NCBI GenBank assembly: GCA_046156035.1
Contig: JBJXEW010000056.1
Span: 1-64,000, forward strand
From: JAEUIX01 sp046156035
Lineage (GTDB): Bacteria; Planctomycetota; Phycisphaerae; Phycisphaerales; UBA1924
Reading direction: 5' to 3'
DNA: 64,000 bases
Shown piece after piece: positions 1-8,546 of this stretch. The position numbers and the translations under genes are program-made. The notes beneath the pieces are model-generated. The model was not told the origin of the DNA. It searched no databases and saw only the letters and a list, made by a program, of their open reading frames with translations. The stretch's first letter is position 1; each line of letters begins with the position of its first letter.

Positions 1-232
1 CATCCGCCGCACACCACCAATGTATTTCTGCGTACGCACTCAAGAATGCGAAACGCCACGCCGAATCACACACCGTCCGATTGACACGGCCACCGGATTC
101 AGGAGCACACTCCACCGTCTCGAACACTCTGCATCGCACACCGCCGCGTGACATCATGGAGCCGTGTTGGCTCCGCACGCGTCGGCCCGCTCCCGGCGCC
201 GCAGGCCACACTCACGCAAGGCAGGTGTTACT

Positions 233-934
233 ATGGCGTCTTACCCCACTTCCCCACGTGCAGACTTCCTCGCCTGGGCCATCAACCACGCACCGGTCTT
301 TGATGCGCAGGAGGGCAACATCGGCCTTAGCGCCCAGCAGGTGGCGGCGTTCCAATCCGCCCTCACGGCCGCGCAGGGCACCAGCGTGGCCTTCGACAAC
401 GCCAAGGACATTGTCGCCGCCACGGCCGACCAGAACACCGCCGCCTTCGCCGCGCTCAAGAAGCAGGCCAGCACATGCGTCCGCAACATCAAGAACTTCG
501 CCGAGGACACCAACAACCCCAACGTCTACGCGCTGGCGCAGATCCCGCCGCCCGCCGACCCCAGCACCATCGCGCCCCCCGCCAAGCCCACCGGCATGAC
601 CGTGGAACTCGACCCCTCCAACGGCGCCATCACGCTCCGCTGGAAGGCCAGCAACCCCAAGGGCGCGGCAGGCACCAGTTACATCGTGCGCCGCCGCCTC
701 CCCGCCGACCCGGCCGGGCAGTTCCAGTTCATCGGGGTCACGGGCGTGAAGAAGTACACCGACAACGACTTCACCGCCGGGCCCGACGCCGTGCAATACA
801 CCATCCAGGGCCAGCGCTCCGACAAGGCCGGGCCGCTCAGCGACATCTTCACGATCAGCTTTGGCCGCAACAGCCAGGGCCAGCAGACGGCGTTCGTCGC
901 CAACGAGAACCAGCAGGTGCGGCTGGCTGCGTGA
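233..934 (+). CDS. fibronectin type III-like domain protein, unknown function
   Basis: A protein of 233 residues that I do not recognise as a named family. Residues 1-95 are Ala-rich and probably helical. A Pro-rich hinge follows (about 104-120), and the rest looks like a fibronectin type III module, with strand-like stretches ITLRWKASN, SYIVRRR and VQYTIQGQRS. No signal peptide or membrane helix is visible, so a cytoplasmic or non-classically exported protein is likely. I start it at ATG 233. An upstream in-frame ATG at 164 would add 23 Arg/His-rich residues that look like non-coding read-through. A short AGG lies about 12 nt upstream. A dispersed GC-rich repeat begins ten bases after the stop. 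The FnIII assignment is by strand pattern only. Confidence 0.6.
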   Translation: MASYPTSPRADFLAWAINHAPVFDAQEGNIGLSAQQVAAFQSALTAAQGTSVAFDNAKDIVAATADQNTAAFAALKKQASTCVRNIKNFAEDTNNPNVYALAQIPPPADPSTIAPPAKPTGMTVELDPSNGAITLRWKASNPKGAAGTSYIVRRRLPADPAGQFQFIGVTGVKKYTDNDFTAGPDAVQYTIQGQRSDKAGPLSDIFTISFGRNSQGQQTAFVANENQQVRLAA

Positions 935-943
935 GCGGGAGGA

Positions 944-990
944 GAAGGCACTGGGCATCGGGCATCGGGCACTGGGCACTGGTGAAGGCA
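944..990. repeat. dispersed ACTGGGC-type repeat, intergenic copy
   Basis: Short tandem units of the type CTGGGCATCGGG and ACTGGGC, ending in CACTGGTGAAGGCA. A very similar block lies at 48579-48618, inside the GH20 gene. Here it sits just after the FnIII gene in non-coding DNA. Confidence 0.6.
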
Positions 991-1339
991 CCGGGGCACG
1001 AAGTCGCGAAGCGAGACAAGCACAGGGGAGCCGCCCGCAGGGGTTGGCTCCCCTTTTCGTTGTGCGCCTCGGCTGCTGCCCCGCCGGGCAACATGGTCAG
1101 AGCGCATGTGGGCACAGGGTCACTGGGCGAAGCCAAGCCCTCCTTCACAGTCGGGCTGCATGTGGGCCTTCGCGCTCTTCGAGCCCCTTCGCGGTCAGTC
1201 TCCGGGTCTTCGATCTTCGGTGTTCGCTCTTCGGTCTTCGCTCTTTCCCCCAGCCTTCCTTCGCGCCTTCGCGTCTTTGTGCCAAGTTCGGCGGCTCTCG
1301 CGGCGATGGACCCTCACCCCACCCCGCCCCCCCCATCCA
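991..1339. other. non-coding spacer between convergent genes
   Basis: With the repeat at 944-990 this completes a spacer of about 400 bases between the FnIII gene and the agmatinase-family gene, which face each other. Open frames here have the skewed composition of shadows. Around 1195-1285 there is a low-complexity run of TTCG-containing units (cttcgatcttcggtgttcgc and similar). I see no RNA gene and no clear terminator. Confidence 0.5.
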
Positions 1340-2473
1340 TCACCGATTCGTCGCCGCGGCCACGCCGCAGAGTTTGTACAGGATGCGTGCCCCCACGTTC
1401 GCGTCCCATTCCGGCGCACTCTTCATGGGGCTTGGGCACACTTCGACGAGATCAAACCCTACCACGCGTCGCCCGCTGTCTGCCAGCGTTTTCAGCAGCG
1501 TGCTCGCCTGCGCGAACGTCAGGCCGCCCGGCACCGGCGTGCCCGTGTGCGGGCAGAGCGAGGGGTCCAGGCCGTCGATATCGAACGACACATACACCTG
1601 CTCCGGCAGTTCGGCGACCATCTTTGCGCACAGGTCCGGCCAGCGTGTGCCGCGCATCATCGCCTCGGCGTTGTCTTGGTCGAAGTACACGCTTACGCGG
1701 GCACCCGACTTCCGGGCCACATCGCGCTCGGCCGGGCAGTAGTCGCGGATGCCCACCTGCACGATCCTGCTCACGCCCCGCACCCCCCCAACTTCCCTCA
1801 GCACATTGAACATGATCGATGCGTGCGAATACGTGAACCCCTCGAACGCGCTGCGCAGGTCCATGTGCGCATCGATGTGCAGTATCCCCAGGCCGCTGGG
1901 CTTTGAGCCGCCCCCCGCGCCCCCCGCGTCCTTCGCCGCCTTGGCCACAAAGTCCGCGCACGCCCGGATCGCCCCCAGCGGTGTCGAGTGATCTCCCCCC
2001 AGAATGCCCGGCACCTTCCCCGCCGCCAGCACCTTGCGCGTCTGCGCCTCCACTTGCGCGTTCATCTTCGCGCTCGCCGCGTTCACCTTTGCGCACGCCT
2101 CCGCCGTCTTCTTCGTCGCTCCCCCCGCCGCGATGATCGGCGCGGCCAACTTGCGGGCCTTCTTCGAGAGTTTGCGGATCTTGCCCGGCTCATCCAGCAT
2201 CGCGATGCCCGCCTTGTACACCTCGCCGAACTGGTGGTCCAAGAGGTCCACCTGCATTGAAGCCTCGAAGAGCGCCCGTGGCCCCGCCGCCGCGCCGCCG
2301 CCGTAGGAGGTCGTCGCGTCGAAGGGCACCGGCAAGAGGACGATGCGGGCCTGTTCGGGCGTGAACGGCAGGCCGAAGATGCCCCCGTCACCCGCCGCCG
2401 CGGCGTTGGGATCGAAGGCGGGCGTGGGGGCGGGCTTGGAGGGCTTCTTCGCGGGGTGTTTGGCAGCGGGCAT
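1340..2473 (-). CDS. agmatinase/arginase (ureohydrolase) family protein
   Basis: A Mn-dependent ureohydrolase that would cleave agmatine, arginine or a related guanidino compound to urea and an amine. The family metal-binding motifs are all present: GGDHS, DAHMD and SFDIDGLDPS, followed by the conserved C-terminal DLVEVCP-type segment. A helical insertion of about 50 residues rich in Lys and Ala lies between the N-terminal strand (VLLPVPFDATTSYGGG) and GGDHS, which is longer than in ordinary SpeB. I start at ATG 2473 (MPAAKHPAKK). A longer in-frame reading to 2524 would overlap the divergent aroDE start. The Lys/Pro/Ala-rich N-terminus of about 25 residues is probably disordered. Substrate cannot be read from sequence; arginase, agmatinase or guanidinopropionase activity are all possible. 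Confidence 0.88.
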   Translation of the reverse strand: MPAAKHPAKKPSKPAPTPAFDPNAAAAGDGGIFGLPFTPEQARIVLLPVPFDATTSYGGGAAAGPRALFEASMQVDLLDHQFGEVYKAGIAMLDEPGKIRKLSKKARKLAAPIIAAGGATKKTAEACAKVNAASAKMNAQVEAQTRKVLAAGKVPGILGGDHSTPLGAIRACADFVAKAAKDAGGAGGGSKPSGLGILHIDAHMDLRSAFEGFTYSHASIMFNVLREVGGVRGVSRIVQVGIRDYCPAERDVARKSGARVSVYFDQDNAEAMMRGTRWPDLCAKMVAELPEQVYVSFDIDGLDPSLCPHTGTPVPGGLTFAQASTLLKTLADSGRRVVGFDLVEVCPSPMKSAPEWDANVGARILYKLCGVAAATNR

Positions 2474-2517
2474 GAGGCGAAGATAGGCGCGGCTCACGCC
2501 CGTACCATGCCGCCCGC

Positions 2518-4188
2518 TTGACACTCGTGTGCGTCCCCATCTTCGTTGAATCGGTCGAGGCCGCGCTGGCCCATGCGCGCGAGGCCCGCGACGGCGGGGC
2601 CGACCTTGTGGAGTTCCGTGTCGATTCGTTCTTCACCGGCGATGCGGTCGAGGCCGCGCCGCAGGCCGATGCCATCGCGGGGCTTGTGGCCGCGTCGCCG
2701 CTCGCGTGCATCGTCACCTGCCGCCCCGTGCTGGAGGGCGGCCAGTACGACGGGCCCGACGATGCCCGCATCGCGCTCTTCGAGCGTCTGGGCATCGTCT
2801 CCGCAGACGCCCCCGGCCACGCGCCGCGCTACATCGATATCGAACTGGCCACCTACACCCGCAGCGAGAACATCCGCCAGAAGGTGAACCTTGCCGTAGA
2901 CCATCCCGGTCAACTGCGCACGGTGGAGACCAGCCTCATCCTCTCGGTGCACGATTTTCACACACGCCCGGCGGACCTCTTTCGGCGCGTGGAGGCGATG
3001 GTGAAGGAGCCGGCCTGCCGCGTGATGAAGATCGCCTACCGGGCCCGCTCGCTGCGCGACAATCTGGAACTGCTGGATATTCAGGCCGCCTCGCGCGAGA
3101 CCGGCCGCCCCACCATCGCCCTGGGCATGGGGCCCTTCGGCCTGCCCAGCCGCGTGCTGGCGCCCAAGTTCAACGGCTTTCTCACGTTCGCCTCGCTCAG
3201 GCGTGATTCAGGCACCGCCCCGGGCCAACCGGCGCTGCGCGAACTGCTGGACACCTACCGCTTCCGTTCCATCGGCGCGGCCACGAGGGTGTACGGCGTC
3301 GTCGGCTTCCCGGTCGAGCATTCGCTCTCACCGCACGTACACAACGCGGGCTTCGAGGCCGTCGGGCACGACGGTGTCTATCTGCCCATGCCCGTTCCGC
3401 CCGAGTACGAGCACTTCAAGGCCACCGTGCTGGCGATGATCGACCACCCGTTCCTTGATCTCGCCGGCCTGAGCATCACCATCCCGCACAAAGAGCACCT
3501 CGTGCGCCTGGCGCGCGAGCAGGCCACCGACGGCGACCTGCGCTGGTCGCTCGACCTGCTCTCCGACCGCTGCGGCGCGGCGAACACGCTCGCCATCAAG
3601 CGCGACCCGCGTGGTGAGGCCCTTGCCTTCGCGGTCTGCAACACCGACGGCCCCGCTGCCGCGAACCTGCTGGCCACCGGCACGCCCAACGGCGAGGTGG
3701 TGGTGGTGGGCGTTGGTGGCACGGCCCGGGCCGTGGCGACCGAACTCATGCACCGCGGGCGGCGGGTGGTGATCGTGAACCGTACGGGCGAGCGGGCCGA
3801 GGCTTTGGCGGGGGAACTGACCGCCCACGCCGGCGGCGGTTCGGCGATCCGGGCAGCCACTTGGGAAGCAATAGACCCGGCCCGTGTGGCAGCGCTCATG
3901 AACTGCACGCCCGTGGGGATGGCGGGCGGCCCGGGTCCGGATGAGAATCCGGTGCCTCTGGGAATTTTGGGGAACCTCCCGAAACACGCCTGCGTATCGG
4001 ATGCGGTCTACGCGCCATTGGCCACGCCGCTGCTCCGTGCCGCGGCTGCGTTTGGGCTCACGTGCGTGGACGGCCTGTCGATGTTCATCGCCCAGGCCGC
4101 GGATCAGTTCGAGTTGTGGACCAACCGTGGCGCGCCGCGTGAACTGTTTGAGCGCGTGGCACGCGAGACGCTTGCCGCGCGGCAATGA
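2518..4188 (+). CDS. aroDE: bifunctional 3-dehydroquinate dehydratase / shikimate dehydrogenase
   Basis: A fused shikimate-pathway enzyme catalysing steps three and four, 3-dehydroquinate to 3-dehydroshikimate to shikimate. The N-terminal half (about 1-245) is a type I dehydroquinase with Schiff-base Lys171 (VMKIAYRA) and catalytic His145 (SVHDF). The C-terminal half (about 255-556) is AroE, with substrate-binding GFPVEHSLSP, Lys325 (IPHKE), Asp377 (NTDG), the NADP loop GVGGTARA and NRTGERA. The start is not ATG: TTG 2518 or GTG 2527 both precede the first strand VCVPIFVES, and no in-frame ATG is near. The same fusion order is known from plants and Chlamydia. Divergent from the agmatinase-family gene, convergent with folC. 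Confidence 0.93.
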   Translation: MTLVCVPIFVESVEAALAHAREARDGGADLVEFRVDSFFTGDAVEAAPQADAIAGLVAASPLACIVTCRPVLEGGQYDGPDDARIALFERLGIVSADAPGHAPRYIDIELATYTRSENIRQKVNLAVDHPGQLRTVETSLILSVHDFHTRPADLFRRVEAMVKEPACRVMKIAYRARSLRDNLELLDIQAASRETGRPTIALGMGPFGLPSRVLAPKFNGFLTFASLRRDSGTAPGQPALRELLDTYRFRSIGAATRVYGVVGFPVEHSLSPHVHNAGFEAVGHDGVYLPMPVPPEYEHFKATVLAMIDHPFLDLAGLSITIPHKEHLVRLAREQATDGDLRWSLDLLSDRCGAANTLAIKRDPRGEALAFAVCNTDGPAAANLLATGTPNGEVVVVGVGGTARAVATELMHRGRRVVIVNRTGERAEALAGELTAHAGGGSAIRAATWEAIDPARVAALMNCTPVGMAGGPGPDENPVPLGILGNLPKHACVSDAVYAPLATPLLRAAAAFGLTCVDGLSMFIAQAADQFELWTNRGAPRELFERVARETLAARQ

Positions 4189-4409
4189 AGGCTGGCGGGC
4201 GTGCTTGGTGCTTGGTCTTTGTAGATTGGCGTGCAAGCGAGCGACGCTGCACGCACATTGGTTCAGGGGCGGGGGCCCGCACGGCGGGCAATCAGGTCTT
4301 GTCTCCCTTCATTAGAAGCGGAAAACGCCACAACGCCCTGATTGTCTGCTGCGCACAGATTGACCGCCTCTCTTGCCCGCAAACTGGGCCTGTGCGTGGC
4401 GAGAGAGGT

Positions 4410-5933
4410 TCAGCGCTTCGCCGGCCCCGCCGCGGCCCGACGCGCGGCGGCCTCGGCCAGCAGGCGCTTGGTCTCGCCCACCAGGTAGAAACTGCCGGCC
4501 ACGCAGATCAGGTCGCCCCGGCCCACGGCCCGCCCCGCCAGGTCCAGCGCCTCGCGCAGGGTGGCGGTTGCCTGCGACATCTTCCCGCCGAGTTCGCTGT
4601 AGCGCTGTTGCAGGTCGGCCGGGTCCATGGCGCGGGCGTTGCCGGTTGCACGGGTGAAAATGACCTTGTCCGCCCCCGCGGCGAGGCTGCGGAGCATGGC
4701 GTTCACGTCCTTGTCCGCCGCGCACCCGAAGACGACGATCAGCGAGTCATACTGCAGGCACGCGCCGATGGTCTTCATCAGCGCCCGCATGGAGTCGGGG
4801 TTGTGGGCTACGTCCAGCAGCAGGCGCGGGCTCTGCAGGGCCATCTCGAAGCGGCCCGGCAGGCTCACGCTCTCCAGGCCGCGCAGCACCTTGGCCTCCG
4901 GACAGGCGAAGCCGCGCTCGCTGAGTTTGTCGAGAATCGCCAGAGCCAGGCCGCAGTTCAGGGCCTGGTGCTCGCCCTTGAGGGGCACGGGCACGTGCTC
5001 ATAGTTGCTGCGCTCAGTGGTGAGGTTCACGCGGGCGCACTGGCCGCCTGCGCCCGCTCCGCGGCCACCGCGTGCCTCCGCGCCCCCGCCAGATGCCCAC
5101 TCGAAGCGGTAACTGAACTCGATGTCGTTGCCCACCACTTGCAGCGGCGCGCCCACCTCCTGAGCCACCTGCCGGAAGACGTTGAGCACCTTGGCGTCTT
5201 GCTGGATCACCAGGGCGGGCACGCCGGGCTTGAAGATGCCGGCCTTCTGGGCCGCGATCTCCTCGATCTTGTCGCCCAGAATCTGGGTGTGGTCCAGGCC
5301 GATGGTGGCGATGGCGGCCACCTCGGGCGTGATGACGTTCGTGCAGTCGAGCCTGCCGCCCAGGCCCACCTCGATCACGGCCACGTCCACCGCCTGCTCG
5401 GCGAAGTGCAGGAAGCCGATGGCCGTGAGCAGTTCAAAGAACGTGGCCTCGCCCATCGTCGGTGCGACCGATGCCGCGGCCTTGGCGACGCGCTTGGTGA
5501 GGGCCACAAACTCGCTCTCGCTGACGGGCTTGCGGTTGATGCGGACGCGCTCGCGCATGTCGAGCAGGTGCGGGCTGGTGTAGAGGCCCACGGCGTACCC
5601 GCTCGCTTCAAGGCACGCCGCCACCATCTCGCAGACGCTGCCCTTGCCCTTGGTGCCCGCGACGTGGATGCAGCGGACTGAGTCCTGCGGGTTGTCCAGA
5701 GCCTCCAGGATCGCGACCATGCGGTCGAGTTTGTACTGGTCGCGCGTGGCGGGCGTGGGCGCGATCCGCTCCAGGTCGGTGCGGGCGAGCAGGTAGTGCC
5801 GAGCCGTTTCGGGCGTGTTGATGGGTGGCAGCGGAGCGGCCCGCGGTTTGGCCTCCACCTGCGAGGGCGCACCCGCCGACCGCCGGAGGGCCGCTGTCCG
5901 CTTCGGGGCCGATGTTGACCTGGCCTTGCTCAT
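4410..5933 (-). CDS. folC: bifunctional folylpolyglutamate / dihydrofolate synthase
   Basis: A Mur-ligase superfamily enzyme that adds glutamate to dihydropteroate and tetrahydrofolates using ATP. The diagnostic P-loop is HVAGTKGKGS, followed by YTSPHLLDMRERVRIN, TFFELLTAIGF, VEVGLGGRLDCTNV, GLDHTQILG and the C-terminal-domain segment LLDVAHNPDS. About 507 residues, slightly long because of a basic, Ala-rich N-terminal tail of about 40 residues before INTPETARHYL. I start at ATG 5933 (MSKARSTSAP). An in-frame ATG at 5966 is the alternative, and anything upstream of that reads into non-coding DNA. A 220-base gap with no gene separates it from aroDE. Confidence 0.92.
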   Translation of the reverse strand: MSKARSTSAPKRTAALRRSAGAPSQVEAKPRAAPLPPINTPETARHYLLARTDLERIAPTPATRDQYKLDRMVAILEALDNPQDSVRCIHVAGTKGKGSVCEMVAACLEASGYAVGLYTSPHLLDMRERVRINRKPVSESEFVALTKRVAKAAASVAPTMGEATFFELLTAIGFLHFAEQAVDVAVIEVGLGGRLDCTNVITPEVAAIATIGLDHTQILGDKIEEIAAQKAGIFKPGVPALVIQQDAKVLNVFRQVAQEVGAPLQVVGNDIEFSYRFEWASGGGAEARGGRGAGAGGQCARVNLTTERSNYEHVPVPLKGEHQALNCGLALAILDKLSERGFACPEAKVLRGLESVSLPGRFEMALQSPRLLLDVAHNPDSMRALMKTIGACLQYDSLIVVFGCAADKDVNAMLRSLAAGADKVIFTRATGNARAMDPADLQQRYSELGGKMSQATATLREALDLAGRAVGRGDLICVAGSFYLVGETKRLLAEAAARRAAAGPAKR

Positions 5934-6138
5934 CTCCGTGCTTGCCCCACTCCGCCCCCGAACCATGCTCGGCGCGAACCGCCTGTACGCCGCGCGGAGA
6001 CCGGCAGAGAACCCGCCGGCTTCGCCCGCAGCCAGCAAGGTACGCAGGCCGCCCGCCCGGGGCGCGGCAAATGGGGAAAGGGGCAAGCCGCAGCACCTCA
6101 GCGCGGCCTGACGGAAGGGCCCACCGGCACAGGGACGT

Positions 6139-6163
6139 CCAGTTCCTCCAGCGCCGCCAGCGC
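6139..6163 (+). repeat. 25-bp direct repeat, left copy (flanks nuclease island)
   Basis: The 25 bases starting CCAGTTCCTCCAGCG are identical to 8588-8612 in the same orientation. The right copy is coding, the antisense of the dapA 3' end (ALAALEEL). This left copy lies in the spacer upstream of folC and encodes nothing evident. The two copies bracket the DUF2779 and HNH genes. Confidence 0.8.
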
Positions 6164-6279
6164 CCGTGTCGGAGGCGCAGCGAGACCGCACAGGCAGGTC
6201 CGGCACGGCGGACCAGCCTGTGCCACATGCGGCCCGATGCGTTGTGCTCGATCCAACAATCCAGTATCCTTCCGGCCTG

Positions 6280-7737
6280 ATGCCTGCCCGTAGCGGCAAC
6301 GTGACGAAAGATCTCTTCCTTGAAGCGCTGGAATGCCGCACGAGGGGCTGGTTTCTCAGGCACGCCGAATCCGAACCGCCCGGCATCGGCAACCGCCTGA
6401 GAATGATGGAGGGACAGGAGATTCACCGGCGCGCCCGTGGGCTTTACGCGCGGGGCATCTATGCGGGCGATGTCGCGAAAACACAGTCCCTACTCGGCAG
6501 GGGAACGGTGTCGGTCATCTTTGAGGCCGCCTTCGAGGTTGACAGGTTCGCCGCTCGGGCGGACGTGATTCTGAAAGTCAAGGGGGGAGTCCATCTCGTC
6601 GAGGTCAAGTCGAGCCTTCACGACGACGGCGGGGTGAAGGATGCACACATCGACGACCTTGCCTACACGGTCATGGTGCTGCGCAAGGCGGGCCTTCCAG
6701 TCGCCAGGGCCGAGTTGCTGCTCCTTTCTCGCAACTGGCGGCTTGGCATGCCTGACTCTAAGTTGTTCATCAGAAGCGACCACACGAAAGCGGTCATCGC
6801 GAGAGCCAGGGGCTTCGAGAAGTTGTCTTCCTCAGTCAGCAAGGCGCTCCTCAGCAGGCGTTCGCCAGCCGCCACGCTCATCCTCGGCTGCAAACGATGC
6901 GAGTACTTTGAGTCCGAGTGCTTAGGCAAGGGGCTGGACGATCCCATCTTCGACCTGCCACGCCTCAGTCCAAGCAAGTTCCAGGCGCTCAAGCAAGAGG
7001 CCATCCTCACCGTCCGGGGTATTCCGCATGATTTTCCCCTGACACCAAATCAGGCGCGAGTCCGTCAGGCGGTCGTGGCACGCAAGCCGTCACGAGACCG
7101 CGCGGCGTTGTGCAAGCTGTTGGCGGATGTGAAGTGGCCCGCCGTCTACCTCGACTTCGAGACGTTGATGACTGCGCTCCCCCTGTGGCCAGGGGTTGTG
7201 CCGCATGAACAGATCGTGACCCAGTATTCGATCCACGTCTGCGAGCGACTTGGGCGGATCCTGCATCACCGTGAGTATCTCGCTGATGCCCGAGGCGACC
7301 GGCGGCGGGACCTTGCGGAGCGGCTCGTGGCCGATACGGCAGGCAAGGGGAGCATTGTGGTCTACCACGCCGGTTTCGAGAAGAGTGTCATTGGTGGTCT
7401 CGCTGAGCGATTCCCTGATCTTCGCAAGGCACTCGTGGGGCTCCTCGGCCGAGTGTTCGACTTGGAGCGGGTGTTCACGTCGGCGTACTACCACCCCGGC
7501 TTCCGGGGGAGCAGTTCGATCAAGGCGGTTCTGCCCGTTGTGATTCCGAGCATGGGGTACGACGGTCTCGAGGTTGGCGACGGCGGAGAGGCCATCGCCG
7601 CATTCGCCAAGATGGCATCAGATGCCTGTCAGTCGAAGGAACGGGAGAGACTTCGAAAGGCGTTACGCGCCTACTGTCATCAGGACACGCTGGCGATGGT
7701 CAAACTCCATTCAGCAATGGCAAAGATGGCGGGCTAG
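6280..7737 (+). CDS. DUF2779 protein: Cas4-like Fe-S nuclease fused to DEDD-type exonuclease
   Basis: A 485-residue protein with two nuclease-like modules. Residues 1-215 resemble the Cas4/AddB RecB-like nucleases: His49 (EGQEIH), Asp95 (ARADV), Glu108-x-Lys110 (VEVK) and an aligned helix DDLAYTVMV. Four cysteines are arranged as in their 4Fe-4S cluster, Cys19 (ALECR) then Cys204, Cys207 and Cys214 (CKRCEYFESEC). Residues 285-485 are DUF2779 and read as a DEDD exonuclease: Asp292-x-Glu294 (YLDFETL), VVYHAGFEKSVI, and a Tyr465-x3-Asp469 motif (YCHQDTLAM). Start at ATG 6280 (MPARSGNVTKD); the upstream in-frame extension is implausible. GC content is visibly lower than its neighbours. The HNH gene follows 56 bases downstream. 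Role unknown; DNA repair, defence or an element-borne function are possible. Confidence 0.82.
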   Translation: MPARSGNVTKDLFLEALECRTRGWFLRHAESEPPGIGNRLRMMEGQEIHRRARGLYARGIYAGDVAKTQSLLGRGTVSVIFEAAFEVDRFAARADVILKVKGGVHLVEVKSSLHDDGGVKDAHIDDLAYTVMVLRKAGLPVARAELLLLSRNWRLGMPDSKLFIRSDHTKAVIARARGFEKLSSSVSKALLSRRSPAATLILGCKRCEYFESECLGKGLDDPIFDLPRLSPSKFQALKQEAILTVRGIPHDFPLTPNQARVRQAVVARKPSRDRAALCKLLADVKWPAVYLDFETLMTALPLWPGVVPHEQIVTQYSIHVCERLGRILHHREYLADARGDRRRDLAERLVADTAGKGSIVVYHAGFEKSVIGGLAERFPDLRKALVGLLGRVFDLERVFTSAYYHPGFRGSSSIKAVLPVVIPSMGYDGLEVGDGGEAIAAFAKMASDACQSKERERLRKALRAYCHQDTLAMVKLHSAMAKMAG

Positions 7738-7793
7738 TCCTAGCTTTTGTATATGCATATCCGGTCTCAAGACGAGTTTCAGAGGGTTTCATC

Positions 7794-8399
7794 ATGGCAA
7801 TAAGGAAGGTTCGGTCGAAGGGCACAACGGTGCGCGTTCCATCAGCACTCCTCGCGTCCGTTCGAGCGCTGATGGCCGTGGCGAAGCAACTGGAGTCGCA
7901 CTCGACATTGCACCGCGACACTGATGCAAAGAAAGCCATCAAGGCCGCGACGCGCCGCCTTCGAACGATCCGCGACGTTGCGCGGCTTCATAAGAACGCA
8001 CGACCGCGCCCAGGGGAAAGGTGGCTACCCGTACCAGGTGGATACGAGGAGCGGTATCAGGTCTCAGACCATGGCCGTGTACGTACGGTCTTGTCCGGAG
8101 GGGCGTACAAGCTGAAGAATCCGGGCCCCGTCGGCAAGGGATATCAATACGTCCAGTTTCACATGGGTCCTGGTACTAAGCCCAAGAATCACCTCGTTCA
8201 TCGGCTCGTCGCCCAGGCGTTCAAGAAGAACCCGAAGCGGCTGCCCGAGGTGCACCACATAGACCGTCGCCTGCACAACAATCGCGTGGTTAACCTCAAA
8301 TGGGTCTCTGCTCGCGTCAATAGGAAGGGCCGCCAGTTCGACAAGAACCGAAACGCGGTCAAGGTTTCGATGAAGTACACTAACAAGCAGCGCCGTTAG
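7794..8399 (+). CDS. NUMOD4 / HNH endonuclease domain protein
   Basis: A 201-residue protein resembling phage and homing-type HNH endonucleases. A NUMOD4 DNA-binding motif lies at about 75-100 (ERWLPVPGGYEERYQVSDHG). An HNH core follows at about 134-172: VHRLVAQAF, then EVHHIDRRLHNNRVVNLKWV with His154/His155, Asn163 and Asn167. The first 70 residues are Lys/Arg-rich and helical with no domain I can name. Its base composition is clearly lower in GC than the surrounding housekeeping genes, with AAG, AAT and TAC codons used freely, which suggests transfer. It sits in the same direction as the DUF2779 gene inside the repeat-bounded island. It is free-standing; no intron or intein host gene is visible beside it. 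Confidence 0.85.
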   Translation: MAIRKVRSKGTTVRVPSALLASVRALMAVAKQLESHSTLHRDTDAKKAIKAATRRLRTIRDVARLHKNARPRPGERWLPVPGGYEERYQVSDHGRVRTVLSGGAYKLKNPGPVGKGYQYVQFHMGPGTKPKNHLVHRLVAQAFKKNPKRLPEVHHIDRRLHNNRVVNLKWVSARVNRKGRQFDKNRNAVKVSMKYTNKQRR

Positions 8400-8546
8400 T
8401 ACGGGCACAGACAACAAGCTTCGGAGAGTGTTTCACAGGCTGGCGATTCGTGAGCTGCGTGTGCAGGTTGAAAGGGCGTACCACACTGGCGCAGCTGGTC
8501 TTGCCTGTGCCACCGCCTCATCCACTCGCTTCCGTCGCCTCGCGCA

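Noticed and set aside
1195..1285. TTCG-rich run (cttcgatcttcgg-like units) resembling a repeat array
   Set aside because: Unit length is irregular, there are no conserved spacers, and a similar TTCG-rich run at 42305-42350 is equally irregular; low-complexity rather than a CRISPR or VNTR.
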